From Betaproteobacteria bacterium (lineage in GTDB: Bacteria > Pseudomonadota > Gammaproteobacteria > Burkholderiales > Casimicrobiaceae), in the NCBI GenBank assembly GCA_016704895.1, contig JADIZG010000011.1:1-64000 (forward strand): a stretch of DNA of 64,000 bases, read 5' to 3'. The position numbers and the translations under genes are program-made. Shown here one piece after another: positions 38,517 to 48,139 of the stretch. Numbering within the stretch: the first letter of the stretch is position 1; every line of letters starts with the position of its first letter. Under the pieces are notes generated by a model. That model worked only from the letters and a program-made list of their open reading frames with translations, did no database searches and was not told the DNA's origin.

Positions 38517-39590
38517 TTACTTCCAGCGCGGCGCCGCGCGCAGGTACTGCGGAGGCACGGCGACGCCGGCGCCGAGCGCCTTCGCCGCGTGCCACGGCCA
38601 GCGCGGGTTCCACAGGATGCCGCGCGCGAGCGCGACGAGGTCGGCGTCACCGTTCGCGACGATCGAATCCGCGTGCGCGGGCTCCGTGATGAGGCCCACG
38701 GCGATCGTCGGCAGGCGGGTCGCGTCGCGGATCGCGCGCGCGAACGGCACGTGCAGGCCGGGCTTCGATTCGATGCGCTGTTTGGGCGAGATGCCCGCGC
38801 TCGACACGTCGACGAAATCGCAGCCGCGCGCCGCCAGCTCGCGCGCCAGCGCGATCGTGTCGTCGAGCGCCCACCCGCCGTCGACCCAGTCGGTCGCCGA
38901 CACGCGCACGCCCACCGGGCGATCCGCGGGGAACGCCTCGCGCACGGCGTCGAACACCTCGAGCGGGAAGCGCATCCGCCGCTCGCGCGTGCCGCCGTAC
39001 GCATCGTCGCGGACGTTCGAGAGCGGCGACAGGAACTCGTGCAGCAGGTAGCCGTGCGCCATGTGCACCTCGATCGCGTCGACTCCGGCACGATGGGCGC
39101 GGCGCGCGGCGTCCGCGAACGCCTCGCGGATCCCCGCGAGACCGGCGGCGTCGAGCGCGCGCGGCACCGGATCGCCCGCGTCGAACGCGACCGCCGAAGG
39201 CGCGAGCGTGGTCCACGCCTCCGGTCCCGCCAGCGGCCTGCCGCCGTTCCACGGCGCCGCGGACGATCCCTTGCGGCCCGCGTGCGCGAGCTGCAGCGCG
39301 ACCGGGACGGCCGGCGCGAGCCGCGCGCGACGCGCGAGCACGTCGGCGAACGCGCGCTCGCACCCGTCGTCGTAGAGGCCGAGGCAGCCCGGCGAGATGC
39401 GGCCCTCGCGCGTGACCGCGGTCGCCTCGACGAAGACGAGCCCCGCGCCGGACTGGAGAAGCTGCGCCCAGTGCGCGAGATGCCAGTCGCCCGCGCGCCC
39501 GTCGTCCGCCGAGTACTGGCACATCGGCGAGACCACGATGCGATTGGCGAGCGCGAGAGCGCGCAGCGCGTAGGGATCGAACAGCGCCAT
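38517..39590 (-). CDS. NADH:flavin oxidoreductase, old yellow enzyme family (YqjM/NamA-like)
   Basis: 357 aa FMN TIM barrel. RIVVSPMCQYSADDGRAGDW carries the Cys that tunes FMN in the YqjM subgroup; QLAHAGRKGSS, IEVHMAHGYLLHEFLSPLSN (substrate-binding motif) and RVSATDWVDGGW follow, ending with LVALARGILWNPRWP. Reduces activated C=C bonds in enones; the physiological substrate is unknown. The stop of the DUF429 start region lies 38 bases away; both are on the minus strand. Confidence 0.92.
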   Translation of the reverse strand: MALFDPYALRALALANRIVVSPMCQYSADDGRAGDWHLAHWAQLLQSGAGLVFVEATAVTREGRISPGCLGLYDDGCERAFADVLARRARLAPAVPVALQLAHAGRKGSSAAPWNGGRPLAGPEAWTTLAPSAVAFDAGDPVPRALDAAGLAGIREAFADAARRAHRAGVDAIEVHMAHGYLLHEFLSPLSNVRDDAYGGTRERRMRFPLEVFDAVREAFPADRPVGVRVSATDWVDGGWALDDTIALARELAARGCDFVDVSSAGISPKQRIESKPGLHVPFARAIRDATRLPTIAVGLITEPAHADSIVANGDADLVALARGILWNPRWPWHAAKALGAGVAVPPQYLRAAPRWK

Positions 39591-39597
39591 GGGTCCG

Positions 39598-40102
39598 TCA
39601 GCCCCGCGCGCCGGACGCGTCGAGCACCCGGGCGCGGAAGCGCTCGAATCCTTCGTCACGATCGGTGTAGCCCGCCGCGATGCACGAGGCGACGCGCGCC
39701 TCCTCGGCCGCGACGAACGCGGCGATGCCGTCGCGCTGGTAGGGCTCGAGGTTGCGGTCCGCGGCGAGCAGGATGCGCGCCACGAGCGCGGCGTCGACCG
39801 CGTCCAGGTCGGCGAGGAACAGCTTCGCCCCCTCGGGAACGTGCCGCAGCAGGAGCGCGAGCGCGTCGTCGGCGGCAGGCGATCCGATGACCACCGCGTC
39901 GGGCCAGCGCGAGCGCGGCGCGCCCGGCGCCCACGCCGCGGCGAGATAGTGGTCGGGCGTGTGCTCGACCGCCTCCGACCCCTCGCGTCGCGCCGCCTCG
40001 ACGACGCGCACGCAGGTGCCGATCCACGTGTCGCCGCCGCAGCGGGCGGACAGGCGGTGGGCGAGCAGGGGCTCGTCCCGGCTTGCCGCTCGTCTGGCCC
40101 AT
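39598..40102 (-). CDS. Hypothetical protein (one-base insertion)
   Basis: About 167 aa if one extra G near 40078 is removed: MGQTSGKP joins DEPLLAHRLSARCGGDTWIG and then TCVRVVEAARREGSEAVEHT. The rest (ALALLLRHVPEGAKLFLADL, RNLEPYQRDGIAAFVAAEEA) is helical and Ala-rich. No known family. It ends 7 bases before the OYE start and is probably in the same operon. Confidence 0.6.
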
Positions 40103-40146
40103 GGCGTCGCGATTCCCCGCGCTGTGCCCGCCCCGACCGGCGCGGC

Positions 40147-40571
40147 TTACGGTACGGCGATCTCGAAGCGCACCGTCTTCGTCGGCGCGCTGGTGGCGTC
40201 CCACGACCGGTAGGCGAGCTCGATGCTGGACGTGCCGGGCTGCACCATCCGGAACCGGAACGTCGCGTGGGCCTCCCCCCCGCCCGCGGGACGCCTGCGG
40301 CGGCCTGCGGCTGGTAGTCGGGAAGCCCGATCTGCGCGACCGATGCGCCGGCGAGCCGCGTCAGCTCCCAGCGATAGGTGGGCTTGAGGTCGGTCTCGAG
40401 ATGCACGGCGAGCGTGTCGCCGCGCTTGACGGTCTCGCTGCGGCCGTCGATCGACGCGTCCGTGTTGCGGACGATCGGCGCGAGGTTCCAGAAATCGGTC
40501 GCGGGGCTCGTCGCGCATCCGGCCAGCGTCAGCGCGGCACTACCGAGGATCAGGGCACGAAGGGGCAGCAT
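40147..40571 (-). CDS. Lipoprotein of the I42 (chagasin-like) protease-inhibitor family (frameshifted)
   Basis: Lipoprotein signal LILGSAALTLAGC, then TVKRGDTLAVHLETDLKPTY RWELT in sequence and, in another frame, ATFRFRMVQPGTSSIELAYR and TKTVRFEIAVP. Spacing of the beta strands and the terminal aromatic/charged loops fit the chagasin/I42 family of cysteine-protease inhibitors. The frame changes near 40280 in a run of C and G, probably an error. Periplasmic and possibly protective against cysteine proteases of predators or hosts. Confidence 0.68.
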
Positions 40572-40687
40572 GGAACCTCCACAGGGCGCGCCGCCTTGTC
40601 GCGCCGCACCGGACACCTATTCTCGGCCCGACACGGCCGCGACTCAAGGGCGCGCCCGGATCGAAGCCGGGGAAACGGCGTCTCCCG

Positions 40688-41854
40688 TCACACGCCCGCG
40701 GCGCTCTTCAGCGCCTGCGCGCGGTCGGTGCGCTCCCAGGTGAACTCCGGCTCGTCGCGGCCGAAATGCCCGTACGCAGCGGTCTTGCGATAGATCGGGC
40801 GCAGCAGGTCGAGCATCCGGATGATGCCCTTGGGACGCAGGTCGAACTCGTGCTGCACGATCTCGCTGATCTTCGCGTCGGGGATCCTGCCCGTGCCCGC
40901 CGTGTAGATGGTCACGTTCATCGGCTTCGCGACGCCGATCGCGTAGGCGAGCTGCACTTCGCACTGCCTGGCGAGGCCGGCGGCGACGATGTTCTTGGCG
41001 ACGTAGCGCGCGGCGTAGGCGGCCGAGCGGTCGACCTTCGACGGATCCTTGCCCGAGAACGCGCCGCCGCCGTGCGGCGCGGAGCCGCCGTAGGTGTCGA
41101 CGATGATCTTGCGCCCGGTGAGCCCCGAGTCGCCGTGCGGGCCGCCGATCTCGAAGCGTCCCGTCGGATTCACCAGGTAGCGCGTGCCCGAGAGCATCTC
41201 CTTGGGCAGCACGGGCTTGATGATCTCCTCGATCACCGCCTCGGCGAGCTCGGCCTGCTTCTCGTTCATGCTCGGATGGTGCTGCGTCGAGAGCACGACG
41301 GTGTCGATCGCGGCCGGCTGGCCGTTGTGGTAGCGAACGGTGACCTGCGATTTCGCGTCCGGTCGCAGGAAGCGCAGGCGGCCGTCCCGGCGAACCTCGC
41401 TCTGGCGCTGGACGAGGCGGTGCGCGTAGTAGATCGGGAACGGCATCAGCGCCGGCGTCTCGTCGCACGCGTAGCCGAACATCATCCCCTGGTCGCCGGC
41501 GCCCTGGTTCAGGTAATCGTCGGAGGCCTGGTCGACGCCGCGCTTGATGTCGGGCGACTGCTTGCCGTAGCAGACCATCACCGCGCAGCCGTCGGCGTCG
41601 AAGCGCAGCGACGGGTCGTTGTAGCCGATGTGGCGGATCGTCTCGCGCGCGACGTTGCCGAAGTCGACGGTCGCCTTGGTCGTGATCTCGCCGGCCATCA
41701 CGACGAGGCCCGTCGAGACCAGCGTCTCGGCGGCCACGCGGGCCGTGGGGTCTTGCTCTAGAATCGCGTCGAGCACCGCGTCGGAGATCTGGTCCGCGAC
41801 CTTGTCCGGGTGACCTTCCGACACCGACTCCGACGTGAACAGGAATTCGCTCAT
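40688..41854 (-). CDS. metK: S-adenosylmethionine synthetase
   Basis: 388 aa. Makes SAM from methionine and ATP. Signatures: LFTSESVSEGHPDKVADQIS at the start (catalytic His), GAGDQGMMFGYACDETP, and GGGAFSGKDPSKVDRSAAYA with the P-loop-like second motif. GAGAGGGG precedes the ATG. TAGAAT (minus strand, 41912-41917) is the probable -10. No riboswitch fold was recognisable in its 60-base leader. Confidence 0.98.
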   Translation of the reverse strand: MSEFLFTSESVSEGHPDKVADQISDAVLDAILEQDPTARVAAETLVSTGLVVMAGEITTKATVDFGNVARETIRHIGYNDPSLRFDADGCAVMVCYGKQSPDIKRGVDQASDDYLNQGAGDQGMMFGYACDETPALMPFPIYYAHRLVQRQSEVRRDGRLRFLRPDAKSQVTVRYHNGQPAAIDTVVLSTQHHPSMNEKQAELAEAVIEEIIKPVLPKEMLSGTRYLVNPTGRFEIGGPHGDSGLTGRKIIVDTYGGSAPHGGGAFSGKDPSKVDRSAAYAARYVAKNIVAAGLARQCEVQLAYAIGVAKPMNVTIYTAGTGRIPDAKISEIVQHEFDLRPKGIIRMLDLLRPIYRKTAAYGHFGRDEPEFTWERTDRAQALKSAAGV

Positions 41855-41962
41855 GGCCCCTCTCGTGGATTGCGACCGCCCCGCCCGGGCAGGCGTGCGG
41901 CAAAGCGCCCGATTCTAGCAAACTCGCGGGGTCGGCCCATCGACGCCCGCCGGCATAAGTTC

Positions 41963-42952
41963 ATGAACGCAAACGTGGTTACGGCGGACGCCGCCGCGAT
42001 CGACCGCGCCGCCGACGCGCTGCGCGCGGGCGCGCTCGTCGCGTTCCCGACCGAGACCGTCTACGGGCTGGGCGCCGACGCCGCGAATCCGGTCGCGGTG
42101 CGCGCGGTGTTCGAGGCCAAGGGGCGTCCGTCCGACCATCCGCTGATCGTCCACCTCGCCGACGCGAAGCACCTCGACGTGTGGGCGCGCGACGTGCCCG
42201 ACGGCGCGCGTGCGCTCGCGCGCGCGTTCTGGCCCGGCCCGCTCACGCTGATCCTGCCGCGCACGGCGCTCGCCGGCGACGCCGTGACCGGCGGGCAGGA
42301 CACGGTCGGCCTGCGCGTTCCCGCGCACCCGGTCGCGCACGCGCTGCTCGTCGCGTTCGCGCGCCGCGGGGGCCACGGCATCGCCGCACCGTCCGCGAAC
42401 CGCTACGGGCACGTCTCGCCGACGACCGCCGCGCACGTCGCCGACGACCTCGGCGACCGCGTCGCGCTGATCCTCGACGGCGGACCGTGCGACGTCGGCA
42501 TCGAGAGCACGATCGTCGCGTTCGCCGGCGACCGGCCGATTCTGATGCGTCCGGGCAGGATCGGCGTCGACGCCCTCGCCCGCGTGCTGGGACGCGTGCC
42601 CGCGGCACCCTCGGGCGGCGCCCCGCGCGCCTCGGGAACGCACGCGTCGCACTACGCGCCGCGCACCGAGGCATTCCTCGTCGACGCGGCGATCCTGCCG
42701 GTCGAGATCCTGCGGCTGACCGAGCGCGACGAGGTCGTCGCGGTGCTCGCTCGCGCACCGAAGCCGGCGGGCTTCGACGGACCGTGGATCGAGGCGCCGT
42801 CCGACGCCGACGGCTACGCGCGCGAGCTCTACGCGAACCTGCGGGCGCTGGACGCCGCGGGCGCCGACGCGATCCTGATCGAGACGCCGCCCGACGACCC
42901 GGCGTGGCTCGCGGTGAGCGACCGGCTCGCCCGAGCCACGCATCGCGGCTAA
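41963..42952 (+). CDS. L-threonylcarbamoyladenylate synthase (Sua5 type)
   Basis: 329 aa, the long Sua5 form. The YrdC-type catalytic domain (ALVAFPTETVYGLGADAANP, KGRPSDHPLIVHLADAKHLD, FWPGPLTLILPRT, GIAAPSANRYGHVSPTTAAH) makes TC-AMP for the t6A37 modification of tRNAs. A linker (SGTHASHYAPRTE) leads to the Sua5 C-terminal domain. Divergent from metK. Confidence 0.94.
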   Translation: MNANVVTADAAAIDRAADALRAGALVAFPTETVYGLGADAANPVAVRAVFEAKGRPSDHPLIVHLADAKHLDVWARDVPDGARALARAFWPGPLTLILPRTALAGDAVTGGQDTVGLRVPAHPVAHALLVAFARRGGHGIAAPSANRYGHVSPTTAAHVADDLGDRVALILDGGPCDVGIESTIVAFAGDRPILMRPGRIGVDALARVLGRVPAAPSGGAPRASGTHASHYAPRTEAFLVDAAILPVEILRLTERDEVVAVLARAPKPAGFDGPWIEAPSDADGYARELYANLRALDAAGADAILIETPPDDPAWLAVSDRLARATHRG

Positions 42953-42986
42953 CTGCGCCGCTGCCCGATCCCTCCCGATCCAGGAT

Positions 42987-44228
42987 ATGGCCCGCCCTCC
43001 CAGCGTCGTCGTCGCACCGGATTCGTTCAAGGGGTCGCTGAGCGCGCCGGAGGCGGCCGCCGCGATCGCCAAAGGCATCGCCCGCGGCGCGCCGGGTGCC
43101 ACGGCGATCCAGCGCCCGATGGCCGACGGCGGCGAAGGCACGCTCGACGCGGTGTTGCGTGCCTCGGGCAGTGCCGCGAGCCGGGGCGAGATCGAGGTCG
43201 AGGGCGCGGGCGGCGCGCCGATCCTGGCGGGCTACGGCATCGTCGACCGCGACGGCACGCGCACCGCGATCCTCGAGTGCGCGCAGGTCGTCGCGATCAC
43301 CGATGCGGCGGGCATGGCGGTCCCGGTGACGTCACGCACGACGACGGGCCTCGGCCGGCAACTGCGGGCGCTGCTCGACCTCGGCGTGCGCCGCTTCATG
43401 GTCGGGCTCGGCGGCAGCAGCACCAACGACGGCGGCGCGGGGCTGCTGGTCGCGCTGGGGCTGCGGCTCCTCGATGCGGACGGACGCGACGTCGAGCCAA
43501 CGCCCGACGGACTCGCGCGCCTCGCGCGCGCGGACGCTTCGGCGCTCGATGCGCGCCTCGCGGCCTGCGAGATCACGATCATGTCCGACGTCGACAATCC
43601 GCTCGCCGGCGAGCGCGGCGCGACGGCGATCTTCGGGCCGCAGAAAGGGGTGGAGGCCGGCCAAGTCGCCGCGATCGACGCTACGCTCGCGCGCTACGCG
43701 GCGATCGTCGAGGCTGCGATCGGGAGGCGCGCGTCGGAGCGTCCGGGCGCGGGCGCCGCGGGCGGGCTGGGCCATGCGCTGATGCTCGCGGGCGGAACGA
43801 TGCGCTCGGGCGCCCAGGTCGTCGCCGACCTGATCGGTCTCGACGCCGCGCTCGCGGGCGCCGACTGGGCGATCACCGGCGAGGGTCGGAGCGACGCGCA
43901 GACGCTGCTGTCGAAAGGGCCGTGCATCGTCGCCGAACGCGCGCGCGCGCGCGGCGTGCCGGTGACGCTGCTCTCGGGCGCGGTCGATGCGGCATCGCTC
44001 GCGGCGCTCCATGCGCGATTCGGGCCGCGACGCTCGACGCGTGCGGCTGCTCGCGCCCTCGCCGAGCGCGAGGCGGTCGCGCGCCTGTGTCGCCGCTCGG
44101 ATTCGCGGGCGTGCCGGCGGGGGGGCGGCGGCCCTCGCCGACCCGCGCCGAGGGCCTGTGGCGCCCATCCGCGCGAGTCCGTCGGGCTGAAGCCCGCCCC
44201 ACAGGGAAGGGGTGTGGGTCGGCCTTGA
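42987..44228 (+). CDS. Glycerate 2-kinase (GK-I type), unreliable C-terminus
   Basis: Phosphorylates D-glycerate in glycolate/glyoxylate metabolism. Motifs of the GlxK/GarK family: VVVAPDSFKGSLSAPEAAAA, RPMADGGEGTLDAV, MVGLGGSSTNDGGAGLLVAL, GATAIFGPQKGVE, DWAITGEGRSDAQTLLSKGP. After about residue 345 (LAALHARFG) the family pattern is lost; the frame runs through Arg-rich sequence and two REP-like palindromes before stopping, so an indel near 44035 probably hides the true end. Glyoxylate metabolism fits the oxalate genes downstream. Confidence 0.87.
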   Translation: MARPPSVVVAPDSFKGSLSAPEAAAAIAKGIARGAPGATAIQRPMADGGEGTLDAVLRASGSAASRGEIEVEGAGGAPILAGYGIVDRDGTRTAILECAQVVAITDAAGMAVPVTSRTTTGLGRQLRALLDLGVRRFMVGLGGSSTNDGGAGLLVALGLRLLDADGRDVEPTPDGLARLARADASALDARLAACEITIMSDVDNPLAGERGATAIFGPQKGVEAGQVAAIDATLARYAAIVEAAIGRRASERPGAGAAGGLGHALMLAGGTMRSGAQVVADLIGLDAALAGADWAITGEGRSDAQTLLSKGPCIVAERARARGVPVTLLSGAVDAASLAALHARFGPRRSTRAAARALAEREAVARLCRRSDSRACRRGGGGPRRPAPRACGAHPRESVGLKPAPQGRGVGRP

Positions 44229-44235
44229 GGCCGAC
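44181..44235. repeat. Two GTCGG-family REP-like palindromes
   Basis: Copies at 44181-44200 and 44214-44235, at the 3' ends of convergent genes; the glycerate kinase frame reads through them. Confidence 0.8.
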
Positions 44236-44278
44236 ACCGATGGGCGCAGACGACTCGCGGGAACCCGGTGCGTCGGCC

Positions 44279-45519
44279 TCAGCGCTCGACGATCGTCGCC
44301 CCCCCAGCGCCGCGAAATGCCGCACCGGATGGCCGAGCAGCGGATCGTCCTCGACGAGCGACGCGAGCCGCGCCGGATCGAGCCTCAGCACGCGAGCCAT
44401 CGCGGGCACGTCCATCGCGACGACCCGCGCGCCAGGCAGCGCCTCGACGCGATCCGCCTGCAGCGCGTTCGCGAAGAATGCGGCGCTGTGACCCGTGCCG
44501 GTGAGCAAGGCGTCGATCCGCACGCCGCGCGAGCGCAGCAGACCGAGCACGCACGCGTGGTGCGCGAGCAACTGCGACAGGCCGGCCGTCTCCGCCACGC
44601 GCGTCGGCTCGTGGCCTTCGGAGTCCTCGAGTATCGTCAGCCCCTCGAGCCCGCCGGCGTCGAGGCACGCGAGGAGCTCCGCGTCGATCCCGAGCACGTC
44701 GTGCGGTCCGAACGTCGTTCCCGCCGCGCGCGCGGTCGCGGCGCTGCCGTCGATCGCGATCCAGGGCTCGCCGGCCGCCGCGAAACCGACGCGATCGACC
44801 AGGCGCGCGTGCGTCTCGCGCACGCTGCGCTCGAACGGCAGGACGCTCCTCAGCGCGATGTCGATCCACGCGCGGACCGTGGCCGCGTCGTCCTCGACCA
44901 GGTCGGCGACGCCGCCGTGCGCACGGGCCGCCGCGCCGAACACGCCCGCGACCGCGTCGGCGTCGTCCGCCGCGATCTCGGCGCGGCCGCGCGCCGCCTC
45001 GATCACCGCCGGTCCGGAGAGACCGAAGCGCACGGTCGGCAGCAGCGCGAGCCGGTCGCAGGCGGAGGCGAGCACCGACGCGCCGCCGAACACGTCGCCA
45101 GCGGCGATCGCAAGCACCGGGACGCCCGCCGCGCGGGCGTCGACGAGCGCGCGCAGCGCCCGCGCCAGCGCCAGCTCGGCCGCGTTCGCCTCGTGCAGCC
45201 GCACGCCGCCCGACGCCATCACGAGCACGATCGCTGCGGGTCGCTCGTCCCGCGCCCGCACGAACAGCGAGGCGAGCGCGCGGCCGTGGTTCGCGCCGAC
45301 GGCGCCGCGCAGGAAGCGCTCGTCCTGGGCGGCGACGAGCACTCGGCGCGCGCCGATCGACGCGGAGCCGGTCACCACGCCGTCGTCGTCGCGCGCCTCG
45401 ATGCCGAAACGCGCGAGGTCGGCGCTCGCGCCTGCCGGCGCGTCGAGCGCGAGCGTGCCGGGGTCCGCGAGCGCCGCGAGGCGGCCGTGCGGATCGAGAC
45501 GGGTGATCGGGACGCTCAT
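44279..45519 (-). CDS. Fused malonate decarboxylase beta/gamma subunit (MdcD-MdcE), one-base insertion
   Basis: About 413 aa. The first part (RRVLVAAQDERFLRGAVGAN, VLAIAAGDVFGGASVLASAC, TVRFGLSGPAVIEAARGRAE) matches the MdcD carboxyltransferase-like beta subunit; the second (LTGTGHSAAFFANALQADRV, ALPGARVVAMDVPAMARVLR) matches gamma MdcE. Together they decarboxylate malonyl-ACP-like thioesters in the biotin-independent enzyme. An extra base in a C7 run at 44299-44305 hides the real end GGATIVER. MSVPITRL at 45519 is used; MTKTKLYD at 45555 is possible. Mdc A, B, C, G and H are not in the window. Confidence 0.8.
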
Positions 45520-45641
45520 CGGCGGGGCGCTGTCGTATAGTTTCGTCTTCGTCATCGACCGGCCGCCGGTCCGCGAGGACGCATCGCTGGCGGTCGTTGC
45601 GCAACGTAGCATGCGCGGCGCGACGCCGGGGTGCAACGACC

Positions 45642-47142
45642 ATGGACGCCAACCTCTACACGCTTTTCGACGAGCACGTCGCCGACCCCGCGGCGCCCTG
45701 CCTCGTCGTGCCCAACGGGCCCGTCGTCCACTACGGCGAGCTCGCCGCGCTGTCGGCGCGCATCGCGCACGCGCTGGTCGACGCCGGATGCCGGCCGGGC
45801 GACCGCATCGCCGTGCAGGCGGAAAAGCACTGGACGGTGCTGCCGCTCTACCTCGCGGCGCTGCGGGCGGGGCTCGTCTACCTGCCGCTCAACACCGGCT
45901 ACCAGCGCGCCGAGCTCGACTACTTCTTCGGCGACGCGGGGCCGCGCGTGATCGTGTGCGGCAGCGAAGCGCCTCGGCATCGTCGCCGCGAGTGCGCGCG
46001 ACGCGACGGTGCTCACGCTCGACGCGCACGGCGGCGAGCTGCTCGACCGCGCGGAAGGGAAGTCCGAGCTGTTCGACACGGTGCCGCGCGCGCCCGACGA
46101 CCTCGCGGCGATCCTCTACACGTCGGGCACGACCGGCCGCTCGAAGGGCGCGATGCTGACGCACCGCAACCTCGCGTCGAACGCGCTCGCGCTGGTCGAT
46201 GCGTGGGGGTTCACGCGCGGCGACGTGCTGCTGCACGCGCTCCCCGTCTACCACGTGCACGGGCTCTTCGTCGCGATCCACTGCGTGCTGCTGTCGGGCA
46301 GCCGGATGCTGTGGCTGCCCAAGTTCGACGCGCGCGAGGTGATGGCGCTGCTTCCGAAGGCGACGGTGATGATGGGCGTGCCGACGTTCTACACGCGCCT
46401 GCTCGCCGAGCCCTCGTTCGGTCGCGCGCATACGGACGGCGTGCGGCTGTTCGTCTCGGGTTCCGCTCCGCTGCTGCCCGAGACGTTCCGCGAGTTCGAG
46501 GAGCGCACCGGCCAGCGCATCCTCGAGCGCTACGGCATGACCGAGACGGGCATGAACACGTCGAACCCGCTCGACGGCCCGCGCCTCGGAGGCACCGTCG
46601 GCCCGCCGCTGCCGGGTGTGTCGGTGCGCATCGTCGGCGACGACGGCGTCCCGTGCGCGCCCGGGACGATCGGCGCGATCCAGGTCAAGGGGCCGAACGT
46701 GCTGAAGGGCTACTGGAACCTGCCGGAGAAGACGCGCGAGGAGTTCACCGCCGACGGCTGGTTCAGGACCGGCGACATGGGCGAGTGGACGCCCGAGGGC
46801 TACGTGCGGATCGTCGGCCGCGCGAAGGACCTGATCATCACCGGGGGCTTGAACGTCTACCCGAAGGAGATCGAGGAGCGCATCGACGCGATGGACGGCG
46901 TCGCGGAGAGCGCGGTGATCGGCGTCCCGCACCCGGACTTCGGCGAGGCGGTGATCGCCGTCGTCGTCGCGAAGCCAGGGCACGCGCTCACGGAAGCGGC
47001 GATCATCGGCGCGCTGAAGGCGGAGATTGCGAACTTCAAGGTGCCCAAGCGCGTGGTCTTCGCCGTGGACCTGCCGCGGAACTCGATGGGCAAGGTGGTC
47101 AAGTCGGAGTTGCGCGCGAAGTTCGCGCGGCCGTCCGACTAG
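45642..47142 (+). CDS. matB: Malonyl-CoA synthetase (MatB-like), one-base insertion
   Basis: About 500 aa AMP-forming ligase. N-terminal MDANLYTLFDEHVADPAAPC and GDRIAVQAEKHWTVLPLYLA; one extra C near 45970 shifts the frame, and LGIVAASARDATVLTLDA continues. ATP motif ILYTSGTTGRSKGAMLTHRN, VSGSAPLLPETF, RYGMTETGMNTSNPLDG and the catalytic Lys region FKVPKRVVF ... NSMGKVVKSELRA. The MTETGMNTSNP pattern and length fit MatB, which activates malonate (methylmalonate for some). Divergent from the MdcDE-like gene, suggesting malonate use. Confidence 0.87.
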
Positions 47143-47288
47143 ACAGCGTCCTGCATGCGACGGTGCCGCGCTCCCGTAACCCGGATGGAGCGGCGCCGGG
47201 CGGCCCCGTCGCGGGCCGCGCGATGGCGGCGCGCGAGTCGCGGCGGGCAAGAGGTGCGCAAGATGATGACGGCGGCGTTGCGCGAGAA

Positions 47289-47405
47289 GGCCGCGCGCCG
47301 GCCCGCCCGGCCGGGCCGGGCGGGGGGCGCGGCGCCCCCGCCCCCCGCGGGGGGGGCGCCGCCGGCGCCCCCCCCCCCCGGGGGCGCGCGCCGCCCCCGG
47401 CCGCG
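47289..47405. other. 117-bp stretch of only G and C
   Basis: No A or T occurs from 47289 to 47405, with runs of 8 G and 12 C. The surrounding gap (47143-47464) holds no recognisable gene; short Arg/Pro/Gly-rich frames through it are composition artefacts. Confidence 0.9.
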
Positions 47406-47464
47406 TGCAGGCGGCGGCGCCGAGCCATCGCCTTCGGCGATGGCCGGTGCCGTCGAAGCAGCCC

Positions 47465-48007
47465 TCAGCCGCGCGCGGGCAGCATCCTGCGCATCGTGCC
47501 GTCACGCAGCCCGAAGTGGTGCCAGAACGCGGCGGCGACGTGCACCGCGACCAATCCGGTAAGCAGCCACGCGAGCCGCTCATGCAGCTGGTTCAGCGAC
47601 TTCGCGAGGTCGGCATCCTTCGCGAGGAAGTCCGGGCCGCTCCAGCCGAAGAACGCGACGTCGTAGCCCTTCGCGTCCACCATCGCGTAACCCACGACGG
47701 GGACCGCGATCATCAGCGCGTACAGCGCGACGTGCCCCGCCTTCGCGAGCGCCTGTTGCAGGCCGGTTCCCTCGGGGGCCGGCCCCGGATGCGACAGCTT
47801 CCAGGCGATGCGCGCGAGCACGAGCAGGATCGCGACGATGCCCACCGTCTCGTGACCGTCGAACGCCAAGCCGCGCAGCGCCGAGCCCTTCGGCAGGTCC
47901 TCGAGGAATATGCCGCCGACCATCTGGACGGCGATCAGTGCGAACATCGTCCAGTGCAGCCAGCGCGCGATCGCGCCGTAGCGGTTCGGGGAGTCGGAGG
48001 TCGGCAT
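47465..48007 (-). CDS. Cytochrome b561 family protein
   Basis: 180 aa, four membrane helices. Haem-ligating histidines are visible in RYGAIARWLHWTMFALIAV, FDGHETVGIVAILLVLAR, LAKAGHVALYALMIAVPVVG and LLTGLVAVHVAAAFWHHF. Di-haem quinol-linked electron carrier of the inner membrane, often feeding superoxide or periplasmic acceptors. ATG at 48007 has AAAGGA 7 bases upstream; an ATG at 48031 is also in frame. Confidence 0.9.
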   Translation of the reverse strand: MPTSDSPNRYGAIARWLHWTMFALIAVQMVGGIFLEDLPKGSALRGLAFDGHETVGIVAILLVLARIAWKLSHPGPAPEGTGLQQALAKAGHVALYALMIAVPVVGYAMVDAKGYDVAFFGWSGPDFLAKDADLAKSLNQLHERLAWLLTGLVAVHVAAAFWHHFGLRDGTMRRMLPARG

Positions 48008-48078
48008 GGATGTCCTTTGCGACGTTTCCATCTACATAAGTTCGAACGTTGCGATCGCAAGCGAGTTCTCCCGCAGTC

Positions 48079-48092
48079 TTGATCCGCATCAA
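48079..48092. promoter_or_regulatory. FNR/Anr-type box
   Basis: TTGATCCGCATCAA matches the FNR/Anr consensus TTGAT-N4-ATCAA perfectly. It lies between divergent cytochrome b561 and quinone oxidoreductase genes. A TATGTA -10-like hexamer (minus strand, 48033-48038) would place it near -60 of the cytochrome gene, a class I position. A second palindrome, TTGCGATCGCAA (48049-48060), lies next to it. Confidence 0.65.
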
Positions 48093-48139
48093 GCGGACGC
48101 GCGCCAACCCGCTCCGCCCCCATCCCGCATAATGGCGCC

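Noticed and set aside
41855..41962. SAM or SAM/SAH riboswitch in the metK leader
   Set aside because: No matching stems or conserved core; only a TAGAAT -10 and a purine-rich ribosome-binding site are visible.
47143..47288. Coding extension downstream of matB
   Set aside because: Frames here are Arg/Ala/Pro-rich and run into pure G/C; the matB stop at 47142 follows a normal C-terminus.
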